Shown here in pieces: positions 18,801 to 27,325 of a DNA stretch of 64,000 bases. The position numbers and the translations under genes were made by a program. Within the stretch, counting starts at the first letter, position 1; every line of letters starts with the position of its first letter. A model generated the notes under the pieces. It saw only the letters and a program-made list of their open reading frames with translations, made no database searches and was not told where the DNA came from. Source of the stretch: Prorocentrum cordatum (lineage: Eukaryota > Sar > Dinophyceae > Prorocentrales > Prorocentraceae); the NCBI GenBank assembly GCA_963575745.1, contig CAUYUJ010000930.1:1-64000 (forward strand), in the 5' to 3' direction.

Positions 18801-18834
18801 CTCCAGCACTGGCGGGTGAGCCGCCAGTGCGGAG
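18801..18834. other. Strong hairpin after the nucleocapsid-like ORF
   Basis: GCACTGGCGG and CCGCCAGTGC form a perfect 10-bp stem with a GTGAG loop (18806-18830). CTCC and GGAG extend it with one bulged A. It lies just 3' of the stop of the CCCH ORF on the coding strand, a place where a frameshift- or readthrough-stimulating structure would be expected between gag and pol. That role is inference. Confidence 0.6.
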
Positions 18835-18840
18835 CCATTG

Positions 18841-19851
18841 TCACGGATGGCCGTCCGTGGTCTGGGCAAACCAGCACTCTTTGCCGCGCGAGCACTTGCC
18901 CGTCTCCTTGTAGGAGCGACAGTTCATGCCTTTGCCTTTGCCTTTGCCTTCACTCTTGTCCCCATCCTTTTTACGCTTGTCCGAGTTAGTGCTAGAGGCT
19001 CTCGAGCCACTGTTACCTCCTGTCGATGAAACATTGGCAGCGGCGGCATTGGCTTGTTTAGCTGTGCGCTCGTATCCCAAAGATTGTCCCGCGTCAAGCT
19101 TCGACTGCTCCCACCTGTCGCGTTTAAGCTTCTCAGCGTCGCTCAGCCCTCTGCGGGCCCTATTGCAACCATCTGCTGGCCCTCGACAATTCTTGGGATC
19201 TCGGGAATACGCGCAACATGGAATAGTGCTCTCTTTCCCACGCGATTGATTGGATTGACTCCTGTTTTTCTGTTGCGCTCCTTTTCCACGTCCGCCCGTC
19301 GGGGTCTGGGATCGGTTCTGCCCTTTTCGGCCTCGATCCTTAGATCTCCCTCTGGTATTCTTATCCTGGGCAGGAGCGGCACTAGACTTCTTTCCTGTAC
19401 TCGGCTGAGCCGGCGCGGCATTCCTGGGCTTCTTATGATTAAAAGGACAGCCTGTCCCCGCATATGGGCAGGTTTCGCCCTTACGCACGCGCTTGCACGT
19501 CGTCTCGCCCTTAGTCAATCCGCTTTTCATGACACCAGTGGATTCCCCCAGCTTAGCTGCCACTTCTGCCGGAGCGGCTTTGCCGCCGGCATTCCTCCGA
19601 TTGCCACTGCCCCCACCTCCGCCGAACCGCGCCTGCCTAGCACGTTGATTCAAGGTACCCTCACGCACACTGATGTCCCATTCTTCTTTTTCTCGCAGAA
19701 TCATTTCCTCAATTTGCTCCATCAGCCATTCGTAGCTCTTCACGCCATGTCCCATTTTATCTTTTGACATGTCGTACAGCTGGCATGCAAAACTCAACTT
19801 GCTCGGCTTTCTGCATTGCTCAAGGAAGTGTGCATGAATCGAGGCCCTCAT
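18841..19851 (-). CDS. gag: Nucleocapsid-like Gag ORF with CCCH zinc fingers
   Basis: 336 residues. The N-terminal helical part contains YEWLMEQIEEMILREKEEW. A basic, Gly/Arg/Ser/Gln-rich middle follows. CKRVRKGETCPYAGTGC followed by PFNH gives a C-x8-C-x6-C-x3-H finger (around residues 119-141). Near the C-terminus CRSYKETGKCSRGKEC is a second, degenerate finger whose final His is displaced. CCCH fingers in place of the usual CCHC knuckle fit my recollection of dinoflagellate copia Gag. It probably packages element RNA. Confidence 0.65.
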   Translation of the reverse strand: MRASIHAHFLEQCRKPSKLSFACQLYDMSKDKMGHGVKSYEWLMEQIEEMILREKEEWDISVREGTLNQRARQARFGGGGGSGNRRNAGGKAAPAEVAAKLGESTGVMKSGLTKGETTCKRVRKGETCPYAGTGCPFNHKKPRNAAPAQPSTGKKSSAAPAQDKNTRGRSKDRGRKGQNRSQTPTGGRGKGAQQKNRSQSNQSRGKESTIPCCAYSRDPKNCRGPADGCNRARRGLSDAEKLKRDRWEQSKLDAGQSLGYERTAKQANAAAANVSSTGGNSGSRASSTNSDKRKKDGDKSEGKGKGKGMNCRSYKETGKCSRGKECWFAQTTDGHP

Positions 19852-20034
19852 TTAATCAGACAGAGGTCGGGCACCGCAGAGCTGCTGGTATACGTCAGTC
19901 CATTCATTATAGAAATGATACAGGTAAGCATCTGGCTTGTGGGGGTCAATAACTACCTTGAAGATATCACGCGAAATGCGGTATTGTCCCAACTCCGACC
20001 TAACAGAACACCAATGACAAATGGCTCGTACCAT
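19852..20034 (-). CDS. Small ORF linking two Gag ORFs
   Basis: 60 residues (ICHWCSVRSELGQYRIS, FKVVIDPHKPDAYLYHFYNEW) with folded-looking composition. It lies between the 438-residue and 336-residue Gag-region ORFs and ends where the latter begins. It is probably a piece of one capsid-like domain broken by frame changes. The segment resembles the helical, aromatic-rich core of a Gag capsid, but I cannot prove this. Confidence 0.4.
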   Translation of the reverse strand: MVRAICHWCSVRSELGQYRISRDIFKVVIDPHKPDAYLYHFYNEWTDVYQQLCGARPLSD

Positions 20035-20058
20035 CTCGCGTCCAGTTAGGAGCCTTCC

Positions 20059-21375
20059 CTAGTTCTGGGCGCTGCATTCCATCCGAATGATCTGTTGGAG
20101 GAAATGGATATGATGACCAGGATGGCTGCGATTTCTTCGCATGTTGTTGAATTTTGCAATCATACGTGTGGCAATTATAAGATCAAGGCGCTGAAAGCGC
20201 CCTGCATCTTTCAGCTGCTCATCGTCCACGGCTGGGCCCATAGCTTCCGCGATCCAGCGATGCGCTGCCTGACTTTCAAGCGATGATCCGGCGATCGCCC
20301 GGACCGCAAGCATTTGCCACTCCCGTATGTTTGTAACATTGGGGATGTCCATCAAGTCAATCTTCTGATTGTTACCAACCTGTCTCCATTGGTCCAACGG
20401 CGCACTTTCATCAATAACTACTGGATCCTGCGGCCCGCCAGGGCCCTGACGTCCCCCGCGGCCGCCTCCACCATCCGAGGGGTCTGAACCCCCTGGGCTT
20501 CCTGGAGGCAACTTATTTGGTCGTTTACCGTGATCATCGTCGCGCGTCGACATGATCTCGGCATTCGGAGCGTCACTCTCGTCGCCCCCTTCTGCGTCCT
20601 GCCCTGCCCCGCCCGACGACTTAGTCGCCGTCGGCCCCACAGGGCCAGCCTTTGAGGATAGGCGGTAATGGGCGAGAACGTTGTCGTCGTTAGACCCTGT
20701 CAATTTAATATTAATTGGAAATCCATTCTCAGGGGCGCTCGGCTTAGCCGGACCCTCTAGGGCAGGACCGGGAACAGTAAAGTTGTCGCGCAACAACGGC
20801 CTCACAGGAGTGTCTCGCGAAAGCAACGGCAAATCAAATGAACTCGAGGTGAGCCCTTTTCCTTGTTTATTTGCAGTATACGGAGTCGGATTCGCGATGG
20901 TAGCTTTAAGCCTCATCATTCCTTTCTCTGACTCAGCTGCGTTCGCCATGGCCCCTTCTTTTCGCACGTTGGCGGCTGACCTTTCACCCTTCCGCAAAAC
21001 ACACCTGGAACATCTTCTAGCACTCGCATCGACATGATCTTTACAAGCCGGCAAGCCACAGCCAGCGCAATTACCCGTTCCCGGGCGAAAGCAAATCGAA
21101 CAAAACTGAGCCACTATGGAACTCTCTGCATGAGTTTCTCCCCTTTCTGCGGGTGGAGGCTGCGCTACCGGCCTTGCCAGCAGGGTTGACGATCCCGCGT
21201 TTGCTACATTTGTCAAGTCGGACTGCAATGGAACGGATACAGTGCCAGACGACTGAGCCACTGACAATCCATTCATGTTCGCCCCAGTCGGCTTGGCCGG
21301 CGGGCCTCTGGCATTGCTCGATTGCACGCGCTGCAGGGATGATCTGGCTTCTTCATGCGATCTAAGTTCTTCCAA
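20059..21375 (-). CDS. Gag-region ORF with Cys-rich cluster
   Basis: 438 residues. A zinc-type cluster at about 91-128 reads CSICFRPGTGNCAGCGLPAC, then DH and CSRC, with paired Cys spacing of B-box/LIM-like domains. A low-complexity Gly/Pro/Asp region follows (about 250-335). A folded C-terminal part (about 340-430) has WQMLAVRAIAGSSLESQAAHRW and RFQRLDLIIATRMIAKFNNM, helical and likely capsid-like. It continues into the next two ORFs. It precedes the nucleocapsid-like ORF, as expected for Gag. Confidence 0.5.
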   Translation of the reverse strand: MEELRSHEEARSSLQRVQSSNARGPPAKPTGANMNGLSVAQSSGTVSVPLQSDLTNVANAGSSTLLARPVAQPPPAERGETHAESSIVAQFCSICFRPGTGNCAGCGLPACKDHVDASARRCSRCVLRKGERSAANVRKEGAMANAAESEKGMMRLKATIANPTPYTANKQGKGLTSSSFDLPLLSRDTPVRPLLRDNFTVPGPALEGPAKPSAPENGFPINIKLTGSNDDNVLAHYRLSSKAGPVGPTATKSSGGAGQDAEGGDESDAPNAEIMSTRDDDHGKRPNKLPPGSPGGSDPSDGGGGRGGRQGPGGPQDPVVIDESAPLDQWRQVGNNQKIDLMDIPNVTNIREWQMLAVRAIAGSSLESQAAHRWIAEAMGPAVDDEQLKDAGRFQRLDLIIATRMIAKFNNMRRNRSHPGHHIHFLQQIIRMECSAQN

Positions 21376-21454
21376 ATATTGTTTGTTATGGTCAGCTATC
21401 TTCGCAGCTACTACTCGGGTTCAAACCACTCCCAGCCTGGCGTTTTTTAAGCTC

Positions 21455-21709
21455 TTATTGTAAGGTCTGCTTTTCTCGCTCCTCCCTGACTGTAGCGATG
21501 TGTTCTCCTTCTACTCTAGCCACCGCAACAGCCGCGGTGACCGTTTCGGCATTAACAGACTGATTAGTTACCGCCGCAACGGCCTGTCGTTCCGAAGCCA
21601 GCATTTCAAGATATCTACGTCCTGCTTCTATCTCCGCCTGCCGCTTAGCGGCCGCGGTCTGACGATACATTTGTTCCGTCAGTTCTCGTTCTCGCTCTCT
21701 GGCGGCCAT
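21455..21709 (-). CDS. Coiled-coil segment of the Gag region
   Basis: 84 residues, almost entirely helical with heptad-like spacing (RERERELTEQMYRQTAAAKR, YLEMLASERQAVAAV). It connects the Cys-rich ORF upstream (21749-22294) with the next Gag ORF and is in another frame from both. It is probably the middle of one long coiled coil used for Gag multimerisation (inference). Confidence 0.4.
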   Translation of the reverse strand: MAARERERELTEQMYRQTAAAKRQAEIEAGRRYLEMLASERQAVAAVTNQSVNAETVTAAVAVARVEGEHIATVREEREKQTLQ

Positions 21710-21748
21710 AGCCAGGGCGAGTCGTTCAGCCTCTAACGTCTTCCGAAC

Positions 21749-22294
21749 TTATGCCATGGTCGTTGTCATCTCCTCTCGATCCAGACGGGCCCTTTCGGCC
21801 AACTGTGCTTCGCTGGCGAGGAAGTCTCGCTGGGTGCTAGCCTCAGCTAGCCTAGCCTGATACTGAATAGTTTGTATGCGAAGATATGTGCAACTGTGCT
21901 CGCCCATAGGAAAGCACTCTATACACAACCATTGAACACTACATTTGGGGCATACATCAGAGCAACTCTTACAAACTGGATGCCTACATGCACCTTCTGG
22001 CCTGTCGGTTTTCCCTGGGCATCTGCTTTCCGCCTGAGGCGCGCAGTCAAGGTTTGGGTACCAGCATGCCTCCATCATGGAGATGGTACTGTTGCGCCTT
22101 GAAGTAGATCTCGCCCCTGATCTTGGCATGTTGGGTCTTCCCCTAATAGGCGTATTTGTTCTGGGGAGCATGAACGCACTTGCCGGGGGCTTAGGTACCT
22201 CTAGAATATCCTCATCCCTCTCGTCCTGGCCTATAAGCTCAGAGTACGAAGCTGGTTGCCCAATCATTTCTTCATCCTCAACAACAGCTGGCAT
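21749..22294 (-). CDS. Cys-rich RING/B-box-like ORF with coiled coil
   Basis: 181 residues. About residues 92-136 hold many Cys/His pairs (CRHPVCKSCSDVCPKC, then CIECFPMGEHSC), a layout of zinc-binding RING or B-box type. A coiled coil follows (QYQARLAEASTQRDFLASEA). The combination resembles tripartite-motif proteins, but the exact spacing does not match a canonical RING. It may serve Gag assembly or ubiquitin-like interactions (speculative). The hairpin TCGCCTGAGGCGA (22308-22320) lies just upstream of its start. Confidence 0.45.
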   Translation of the reverse strand: MPAVVEDEEMIGQPASYSELIGQDERDEDILEVPKPPASAFMLPRTNTPIRGRPNMPRSGARSTSRRNSTISMMEACWYPNLDCAPQAESRCPGKTDRPEGACRHPVCKSCSDVCPKCSVQWLCIECFPMGEHSCTYLRIQTIQYQARLAEASTQRDFLASEAQLAERARLDREEMTTTMA

Positions 22295-22372
22295 CGAGGG
22301 TTGCCAATCGCCTGAGGCGACGGCAGGACGATATAAACCTTCTTTTAATGGTGAGTCGTTTAAGTCATAATC

Positions 22373-22960
22373 CTAGTTTCTCTGCTTCTTGAGTTGAGGT
22401 GCAGGAGTCCTTCCTGTTGGCTCCCTGTCATGCTTCGCCTGACTCTCATTTCCGTCCGCCTGAAGCGTCAGGATACTGGTATCTTCATCAGATCCATCTG
22501 GGGACCACCTCTCGCCTTGGGCGGGATGGTCTTCTTCCATCATCAAGGACAATTCTCGGCTCAGAGAGATTCCTTCGTTGATGTTGCCAAAAACTTCCTC
22601 CATTGAGTTTATGTCATGCTCTTTATCAATGGGATCATCACTATCTTGACCGAACTGTCCATTCAATGCTACTGGGATGGGAACATCTCTATTCGTACCC
22701 GCCCATTCGCCTGGGACGCTGGGGTACACGCCTGTGTTCTCATGGGCTTCCCCTTGCCGACTGGTTTCACTAGTGGCAGGCACGATTGCTTGTGTAGCAT
22801 CCGGAATCGGGCTGATTGACTCCGTCGATTTGGCACTCCAAGACGAGAACGCACTTCGTCTAGATATCGCTGTTATGCCCTTTCGTCCATAAGGGTCTGG
22901 GGTTTGTTCCCGATTGCAAGTCGGACTTCCAGAGGGAGATGCATCTACTGACATTTCCAC
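22373..22960 (-). CDS. Hypothetical acidic N-terminal ORF of the giant element
   Basis: 195 residues, Ser/Pro/Asp/Glu-rich and probably disordered, with a helix-like segment around EEVFGNINEGISLSRELSLM and a basic C-terminus (QLKKQRN). No family is recognised. It overlaps the 121-residue ORF upstream by 16 bp in another frame and is followed by the Cys-rich ORF. With that neighbour it forms the beginning of the coding chain. Confidence 0.4.
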   Translation of the reverse strand: MEMSVDASPSGSPTCNREQTPDPYGRKGITAISRRSAFSSWSAKSTESISPIPDATQAIVPATSETSRQGEAHENTGVYPSVPGEWAGTNRDVPIPVALNGQFGQDSDDPIDKEHDINSMEEVFGNINEGISLSRELSLMMEEDHPAQGERWSPDGSDEDTSILTLQADGNESQAKHDREPTGRTPAPQLKKQRN

Positions 22961-23310
22961 TCCTTCAGTGCTCCTACCCCTAGACGCCCGAGTGGCGATA
23001 CTGAAAGAGGAATGCGGCGCTGGCCAGGACCGCTCTCGTTGATGTCATGTCCGTCACGTTGTACAACATACTGACCTGCGCTTCGCGAAGCGACGGACAC
23101 GTCATCTGTCTTATCACAGCTCCTTCCCGCAGCGACTAAGTCGAGGGGGTCATCCGAAGTTCTTGCTTCTGGGTGAGATGATCCCGCGTCGACTAAGTCG
23201 CGCGTTTCGGCTGATAACCAGTCTTTCCTCTGAGAATCGGGGTAAGATGCCAAAGGAATTAAGATCTCATGTTCACTCTGCCCAGGGAGAGAGGGGACAG
23301 GATGAGACAT
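22945..23310 (-). CDS. First ORF of the giant element, hypothetical
   Basis: 121 residues, Ser/Asp/Gly-rich and disordered-looking; no domain recognised. It is the most upstream ORF of the minus-strand chain. The 200 bp before it (23311-23520) hold no clear ORF and could be the untranslated leader or LTR end. Two CGACTAAGTCG palindromes (23133-23143 and 23190-23200) and a CGCTTCGCGAAGCG palindrome (23079-23092) lie inside. Confidence 0.35.
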   Translation of the reverse strand: MSHPVPSLPGQSEHEILIPLASYPDSQRKDWLSAETRDLVDAGSSHPEARTSDDPLDLVAAGRSCDKTDDVSVASRSAGQYVVQRDGHDINESGPGQRRIPLSVSPLGRLGVGALKEWKCQ

Positions 23311-23565
23311 TGATAAGACAAGTAGCCGGTAAACAAGTTTACTATATCAGGAATGTGAAGGGAGGAGGCCGGCTGGCCTACGACCGACGACAGGCGACGG
23401 CCGCGGGCTGGCGCGCTCCATTTCTCTCCTGCAAGCAAATGAAGGCTTGCTTGAGTAAACAAACATCTGCAGTATGCAGCGCAAGTTCAAGTCAGACAGC
23501 GCACAGCGTGCAAGTATGCTTATAAGTGATAATACTATGAGGCGGAGAGGAGCACATTTACTATC

Positions 23566-23800
23566 CTCGCAACTCTGACCTCGGAGATGCCGCGCGCGAC
23601 GTGGTCCAGCCCGTTTCGTCTGAGACATCGTCGCAGCTCTGAGCTCTGAGATGCCCTGAGCGTGGTGGTCCGGCCCGTCTCGCCTGAGACACCCTCGCAA
23701 TTCTGAGCTCTGAGATGCCGTGCGCAAGGTGGAACCGGCTCGCACAACACATTCTCGCAACTCTGAGCTCCCAGATGCCGCGCAATAGGTGGTCCAGCCT
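23566..23800. repeat. 64-bp tandem repeat, first cluster
   Basis: Three full units and a partial one start near 23566, 23630, 23694 and 23754. They carry conserved words CTCGCAACTCTGAGCTC, GAGATGCCGCGCGCGAGG and CCCGTTTCGCCTGAGAC. The array begins soon after the 5' end of the giant element. Related units recur at 24164-24345 and 24640-24805. Confidence 0.75.
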
Positions 23801-24170
23801 GGGGGCCCAGAAGACATATCCCCCCTGGGACCCTGGGAGCCCCAGGAGACCCCAGAGAGCTTCAGGAGGCCGCAGCACGCCCAGGACAGGCCCCAGGGGT
23901 CCCCAGGAGATTCCCAGGAGGCTCCCAGGAGGCCCCAGGAGGCCCCCCATCAGAACGTGTCAAGTTAATACATATCTGGTGTCGATTCGTTGATTCGCCC
24001 TGCTCTTGTGGCCCCCAATTTTGGGGGGCCCAGACGGCCACATGTTAGAAACCCCCCCCTGGGAGCCCCAAGAGGCTTCAGGAAGCCCCAGGCGGGGTCC
24101 AGGAGGCCACAGGAAGCCCAGAAAAAAAACAGGAGGTCCCTAGGAGGCCCCAGGAGGCCCCCGTTACTCG
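23800..24170. repeat. CCCCAGGAGG-type degenerate minisatellite
   Basis: Two blocks (23800-23955 and 24050-24165) of degenerate 9-14 nt units around GGCCCCAGGAG, separated by a short unique piece. I see no gene here. Confidence 0.6.
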
Positions 24171-24805
24171 GAACTCTGAGACGCCGCGCTCGAGGTGGTC
24201 GGACCCGTTTCGCCTGAGACTTCCTCGCAGCACGTTTCGCCCGAGACATCGTCGCAACTCTGGGGTCCGAGATGCCGCGCGCGAGGTGGTCCAGCGAGTT
24301 ACGCTTGAGACATCCTCGCAACTCTGGGCTCCGAGATGCCATTCGGGATGAACAGGATGCGGAGGAGGAGGAGAAGGAGGAGGAGGAGGAGGAAATGGAA
24401 GGGAGAAGGAGGAGAAGGATGATGTGGATGAGGGAGCAGGCAGGGGGAGGAAGAAGAGGATGAGGAGGAGGAGGGGGGGGGGGAGGAGGAGGAGGAGGAG
24501 AGGAGGAGGAGGAGGAGGAGGAGGAGGAGGAGGAGGAGGAGGAGGGGAGAGGAGGAGGAGGAGGAGGAGGGAGGAGGGAGGGAGTTACAGGAGGGGACCT
24601 AACGGGAAGCGAGTGCGACGTGGACTTGTCAGAACGTGTGCGAGAGGTTGTCCGGCCCGTTTCGTTTAAGACGTCCTTCCAATACTGAGCTCAAAGATGT
24701 CGCTCGCGAGGTGGTCTGGCCCGTTTCGCTTGAGCCATCCTCACAATGCGAAGCTCGAAGATGTTGCGCGCGAGATGGTCTGGCCCGTTCTGCCTGAGAC
24801 GTTTC
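24164..24805. repeat. 64-bp repeat, dispersed units with a GGA tract between
   Basis: Units of the 64-bp family at 24164-24345 and 24640-24805 flank a GGA-rich purine tract (about 24357-24592). The tract seems to have expanded inside the array. Confidence 0.65.
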
Positions 24806-25369
24806 GTAGCACAGGGGCTCAATGGGTTTAAAAACCGCAGTGGGTTTAAAAGCCCTGTTTGGGGATACCACACTACGGCTATAATTAGAAACAACAAAAA
24901 CTGACGCGCCACTCCACCCAGCGCAGCCGCCCATCCTGAAATTCGCCCTGGAAGAAGAAGCTCGGGATCCATTGCTCGGAAAACTTCCAGAAGATCGCCT
25001 GCAATATCTTGCACTGGTCACACTGGCACTCGGCGGAGAGCCCGCGCGCCTTCAACTCCAACAGCACAGTCATCAGTCTTGACTACGCGCGTCACCGAAG
25101 AAACGATCAACCATTGAATCCACCCCTCGCGACTGGCACTCGCCCTCCGAGGGGAAGCACAAGCCATCCCGCCAGCGCGTCGAGGATGCCCCACCGAACA
25201 GATGGAGGCTGCCGCTGTCAGATTCGCAAGCATCTTCAAACACCGCCCATGGGTCCTGTTCTTCACCCGCAGGCGCACCGATAGCAGCAGCAGGAGGCCA
25301 CCGATCAGGCCCCCGCGGCCGACCGGTCGCTGCATGGGCAAGGGTGCCGGGCTGGATCGGGCAAGCTCC

Positions 25370-25621
25370 TCATCCGCATGCACGCACGTCGGGCACCAAG
25401 GAAGCCCGCGCACAGCACCGCAGCTCACCCCCTGCTCTCCGTCGGAAGGCCTGCCCTAGTCTCCACGAGCCTGCCTCTAGTACGCGCGGCATCCGTCCAA
25501 ACAGCTTCGCGACTCGAGCGTGAAAAAGAATGAGGCAAAGCCTCTCGACCAATATCACCACGCACGGAACGCTCCAGTCGACCCAGTCGTCGGTGCCCTG
25601 CCACACCTCGCCCTCGGTCAT
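25370..25621 (-). CDS. Hypothetical ORF fragment
   Basis: 83 residues beginning TEGEVWQGTDDWVDWSVPC, then a hydrophobic stretch (VVILVERLCLILFHARV) and an Arg/Gly-rich end. It is a plausible coding fragment inside the decayed block, with no recognised family. Whether it is an exon or a pseudogene piece cannot be decided. Confidence 0.2.
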   Translation of the reverse strand: MTEGEVWQGTDDWVDWSVPCVVILVERLCLILFHARVAKLFGRMPRVLEAGSWRLGQAFRRRAGGELRCCARASLVPDVRACG

Positions 25622-25825
25622 GACTTAGCCTAGCTTTGCGCAGCAATCCATGCGATCCACCGCCAACCGAGATCGTTGAGCTCCAGGGGCAGGGAGACCT
25701 CGGCAAGGCAGTCTGCCAACACCTCGATGAACAGGGGGCGGGGGGGGGGGGCGATCACAGAAAGCACTTGCGCCAGCCACTGAACTTCCCACTCCACGCA
25801 TCTCCCCTCGCATCATAGAAGTGTC

Positions 25826-26203
25826 TCAAATGTGGCGACGTTGATCGGGCTGCAAGACATCGGACTCCGCTTCTTCGCCAGCCGCGCACCCCTCGCCAGG
25901 AAAGCCCCCAATCGAAAGAAAAACATCCGATCCAATAGGTGGCCCGGAAGACAAACTGCTCATATGGGCAGCGGGCAGGCAGCGCGGAGACGCGCCCGAA
26001 CTTCCCGAGAAGGGGGGATCGCCACAATCACCACGGTCCAGATGGACTTCTGTCGCGACGCCCCCGTCCGCGAAGTGAGGCGCGCCACCGGAACCACCTT
26101 CGTCCTGCCTGGCCCGATCGCGCAGAGCCTCCAGCACAGGGTGGCGGTGGCCGCGCTGGTCCGACGCAGAGCCTGTTGCCGGCGGGAAGTCGTCGTCGCC
26201 CAC
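25826..26203 (-). CDS. Hypothetical acidic ORF fragment
   Basis: 125 residues, Gly/Asp/Ser-rich (DDDFPPATGSASDQRGH, HLDRGDCGDPPFSGSSGAS). A folded-looking part ends at SDVFLSIGGFPGEG. It overlaps a 153-residue ORF (25960-26421) in another frame that probably supplies its upstream part. No family is recognised. Confidence 0.2.
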   Translation of the reverse strand: MGDDDFPPATGSASDQRGHRHPVLEALRDRARQDEGGSGGAPHFADGGVATEVHLDRGDCGDPPFSGSSGASPRCLPAAHMSSLSSGPPIGSDVFLSIGGFPGEGCAAGEEAESDVLQPDQRRHI

Positions 26204-26906
26204 GCCGTCGATGTCTGCGTCCGCCAGCGACGGGAAGCAGTGGGTCGGGGGGCATGAACGCAGACGTCCTGGCCCGAAATAGCCACACTATCATCACCTC
26301 CCATGTCGACTTGAGGGAGGTCTTCGCATTGCTGCCTGGTAAGATTGGCAACTGGCAACGGGGCCTCCACTGGTCGGGGCTTGCACTCCGCGGGGAACTG
26401 TTGCCGAGCACTGGGCGACATACGCAGCGGATCATTTTGCCAACAAGAAAATCACACATTCTCCCCCGCAGAAAGATAGCCAGACTCCGCCCACAGTCCC
26501 CCCCTAAACAGGCTCTGGCGAGTTGACGTCATCCTGCTCGCGGGCCCCCGCAGAAAGACACGGCGCCGCGTCGCAAATATAGCTGGCGAGTCGCTCGCGG
26601 CGATTCCCTGCTGGACTGGATACAGGGCTGAAGAAGTCCTCGGGAACTTCATGCCTCTACGCGTCGCTGGGGCAACGGGGGCGCCATGCATTTGTTCCAC
26701 TCCAAGGAATCAGACCCAGGTGAATCGGCGAAGTACACCGAGGGAAACCACCCGCGAGCTCGCCCACTCGCCCGCCGGAGAGGAACAGGCTTGGTTTGGA
26801 GAGAGCGGGCCGACAGACAGGAGTGGTCGCTGCTGCTGCTGCTGCCAGCGGCCCCCGTCGGTACTGCACCGCGCGGGGCCGCGCGGCCTGCTGCAGCATT
26901 GGTCTG

Positions 26907-26977
<71 letters not shown>
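26907..26977 (+). repeat. Poly-A tract (71 nt)
   Basis: An uninterrupted A run. No target-site duplication or processed gene precedes it, so I do not call it a retrogene tail. Confidence 0.95.
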
Positions 26978-26978
<1 letters not shown>

Positions 26979-27085
26979 GCTGCGCCATCAGCGCGAAGAC
27001 ATTCTTCATTATGTGCAGCAGGTGCGCTAGGAAAAGGAAGGTCGATCGCCGCCGAAGACTCAGGTCCGCCCTGATCAATGGCCTG

Positions 27086-27086
<1 letters not shown>

Positions 27087-27168
<82 letters not shown>
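27087..27168 (+). repeat. CA dinucleotide microsatellite
   Basis: About 41 perfect AC repeats. They interrupt the minus-strand coding-like block. Confidence 0.95.
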
Positions 27169-27169
<1 letters not shown>

Positions 27170-27325
27170 GCGCCGACCGCCTCACCCACAGCCACGGAAA
27201 TAATGGCGTCGAAACCACCGTAAGGGAGCTTTGCTGCATATTTGGAGAAGTATTGTTCCCCCTCGTCGGGGTGGCCGTGCAATCCATGGAGGGGGTCGCG
27301 ACGCGGCGCAGGTACGCCCACCCCC

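Larger units (their letters stand above)
2604..23204. repeat. Dispersed short palindromes with CT-N-AG core
   Basis: Perfect 11-nt palindromes with CT-N-AG at the centre start at 3136, 4456, 5263, 5419, 5909, 10345, 11153, 12560, 13533, 15069, 15806, 17176, 19402, 20617, 20740, 22031, 22309, 23133 and 23190. Variants with a TTG, TTT or TGT centre start at 2604, 6260, 12614, 17332, 18142, 19575 and 21289. Many have a second pair of outer arms after a 1-2 nt bulge, for example TCCCT/AGGGA around 15068-15080. By a rough uniform-composition estimate only 1-2 CT-N-AG 11-mers are expected here. Confidence 0.8.
1..23400 (-). mobile_element. Giant Ty1/copia-like retroelement, left end outside window
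   Basis: A near-continuous minus-strand coding run with the copia order Gag, protease, integrase, RT, RNase H. It continues with a methyltransferase-like ORF and about 9 kb of further ORFs. Typical copia elements are 5-6 kb, so this is several times the usual size. Successive ORFs overlap and switch frame, while individual ORFs reach 942 and 869 residues. That pattern fits indels (assembly errors or recent decay) or frameshifting better than long neutral decay. No long terminal repeat pair could be found by eye. A CT-N-AG palindrome family runs through the whole interval and argues that it is one unit. The alternative is two nested elements with a junction near 10 kb. Confidence 0.7.

Noticed and set aside
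1-23600. LTR pair of the copia-like element
   Set aside because: No repeated several-hundred-bp sequence was seen between 23.3-23.6 kb and the left part; the 3' end is probably outside the window, so LTRs cannot be claimed.
26907-26977. Poly-A tail of a processed retrogene
   Set aside because: No coding sequence ends before it on the plus strand and no target duplication is visible; treated as a homopolymer.
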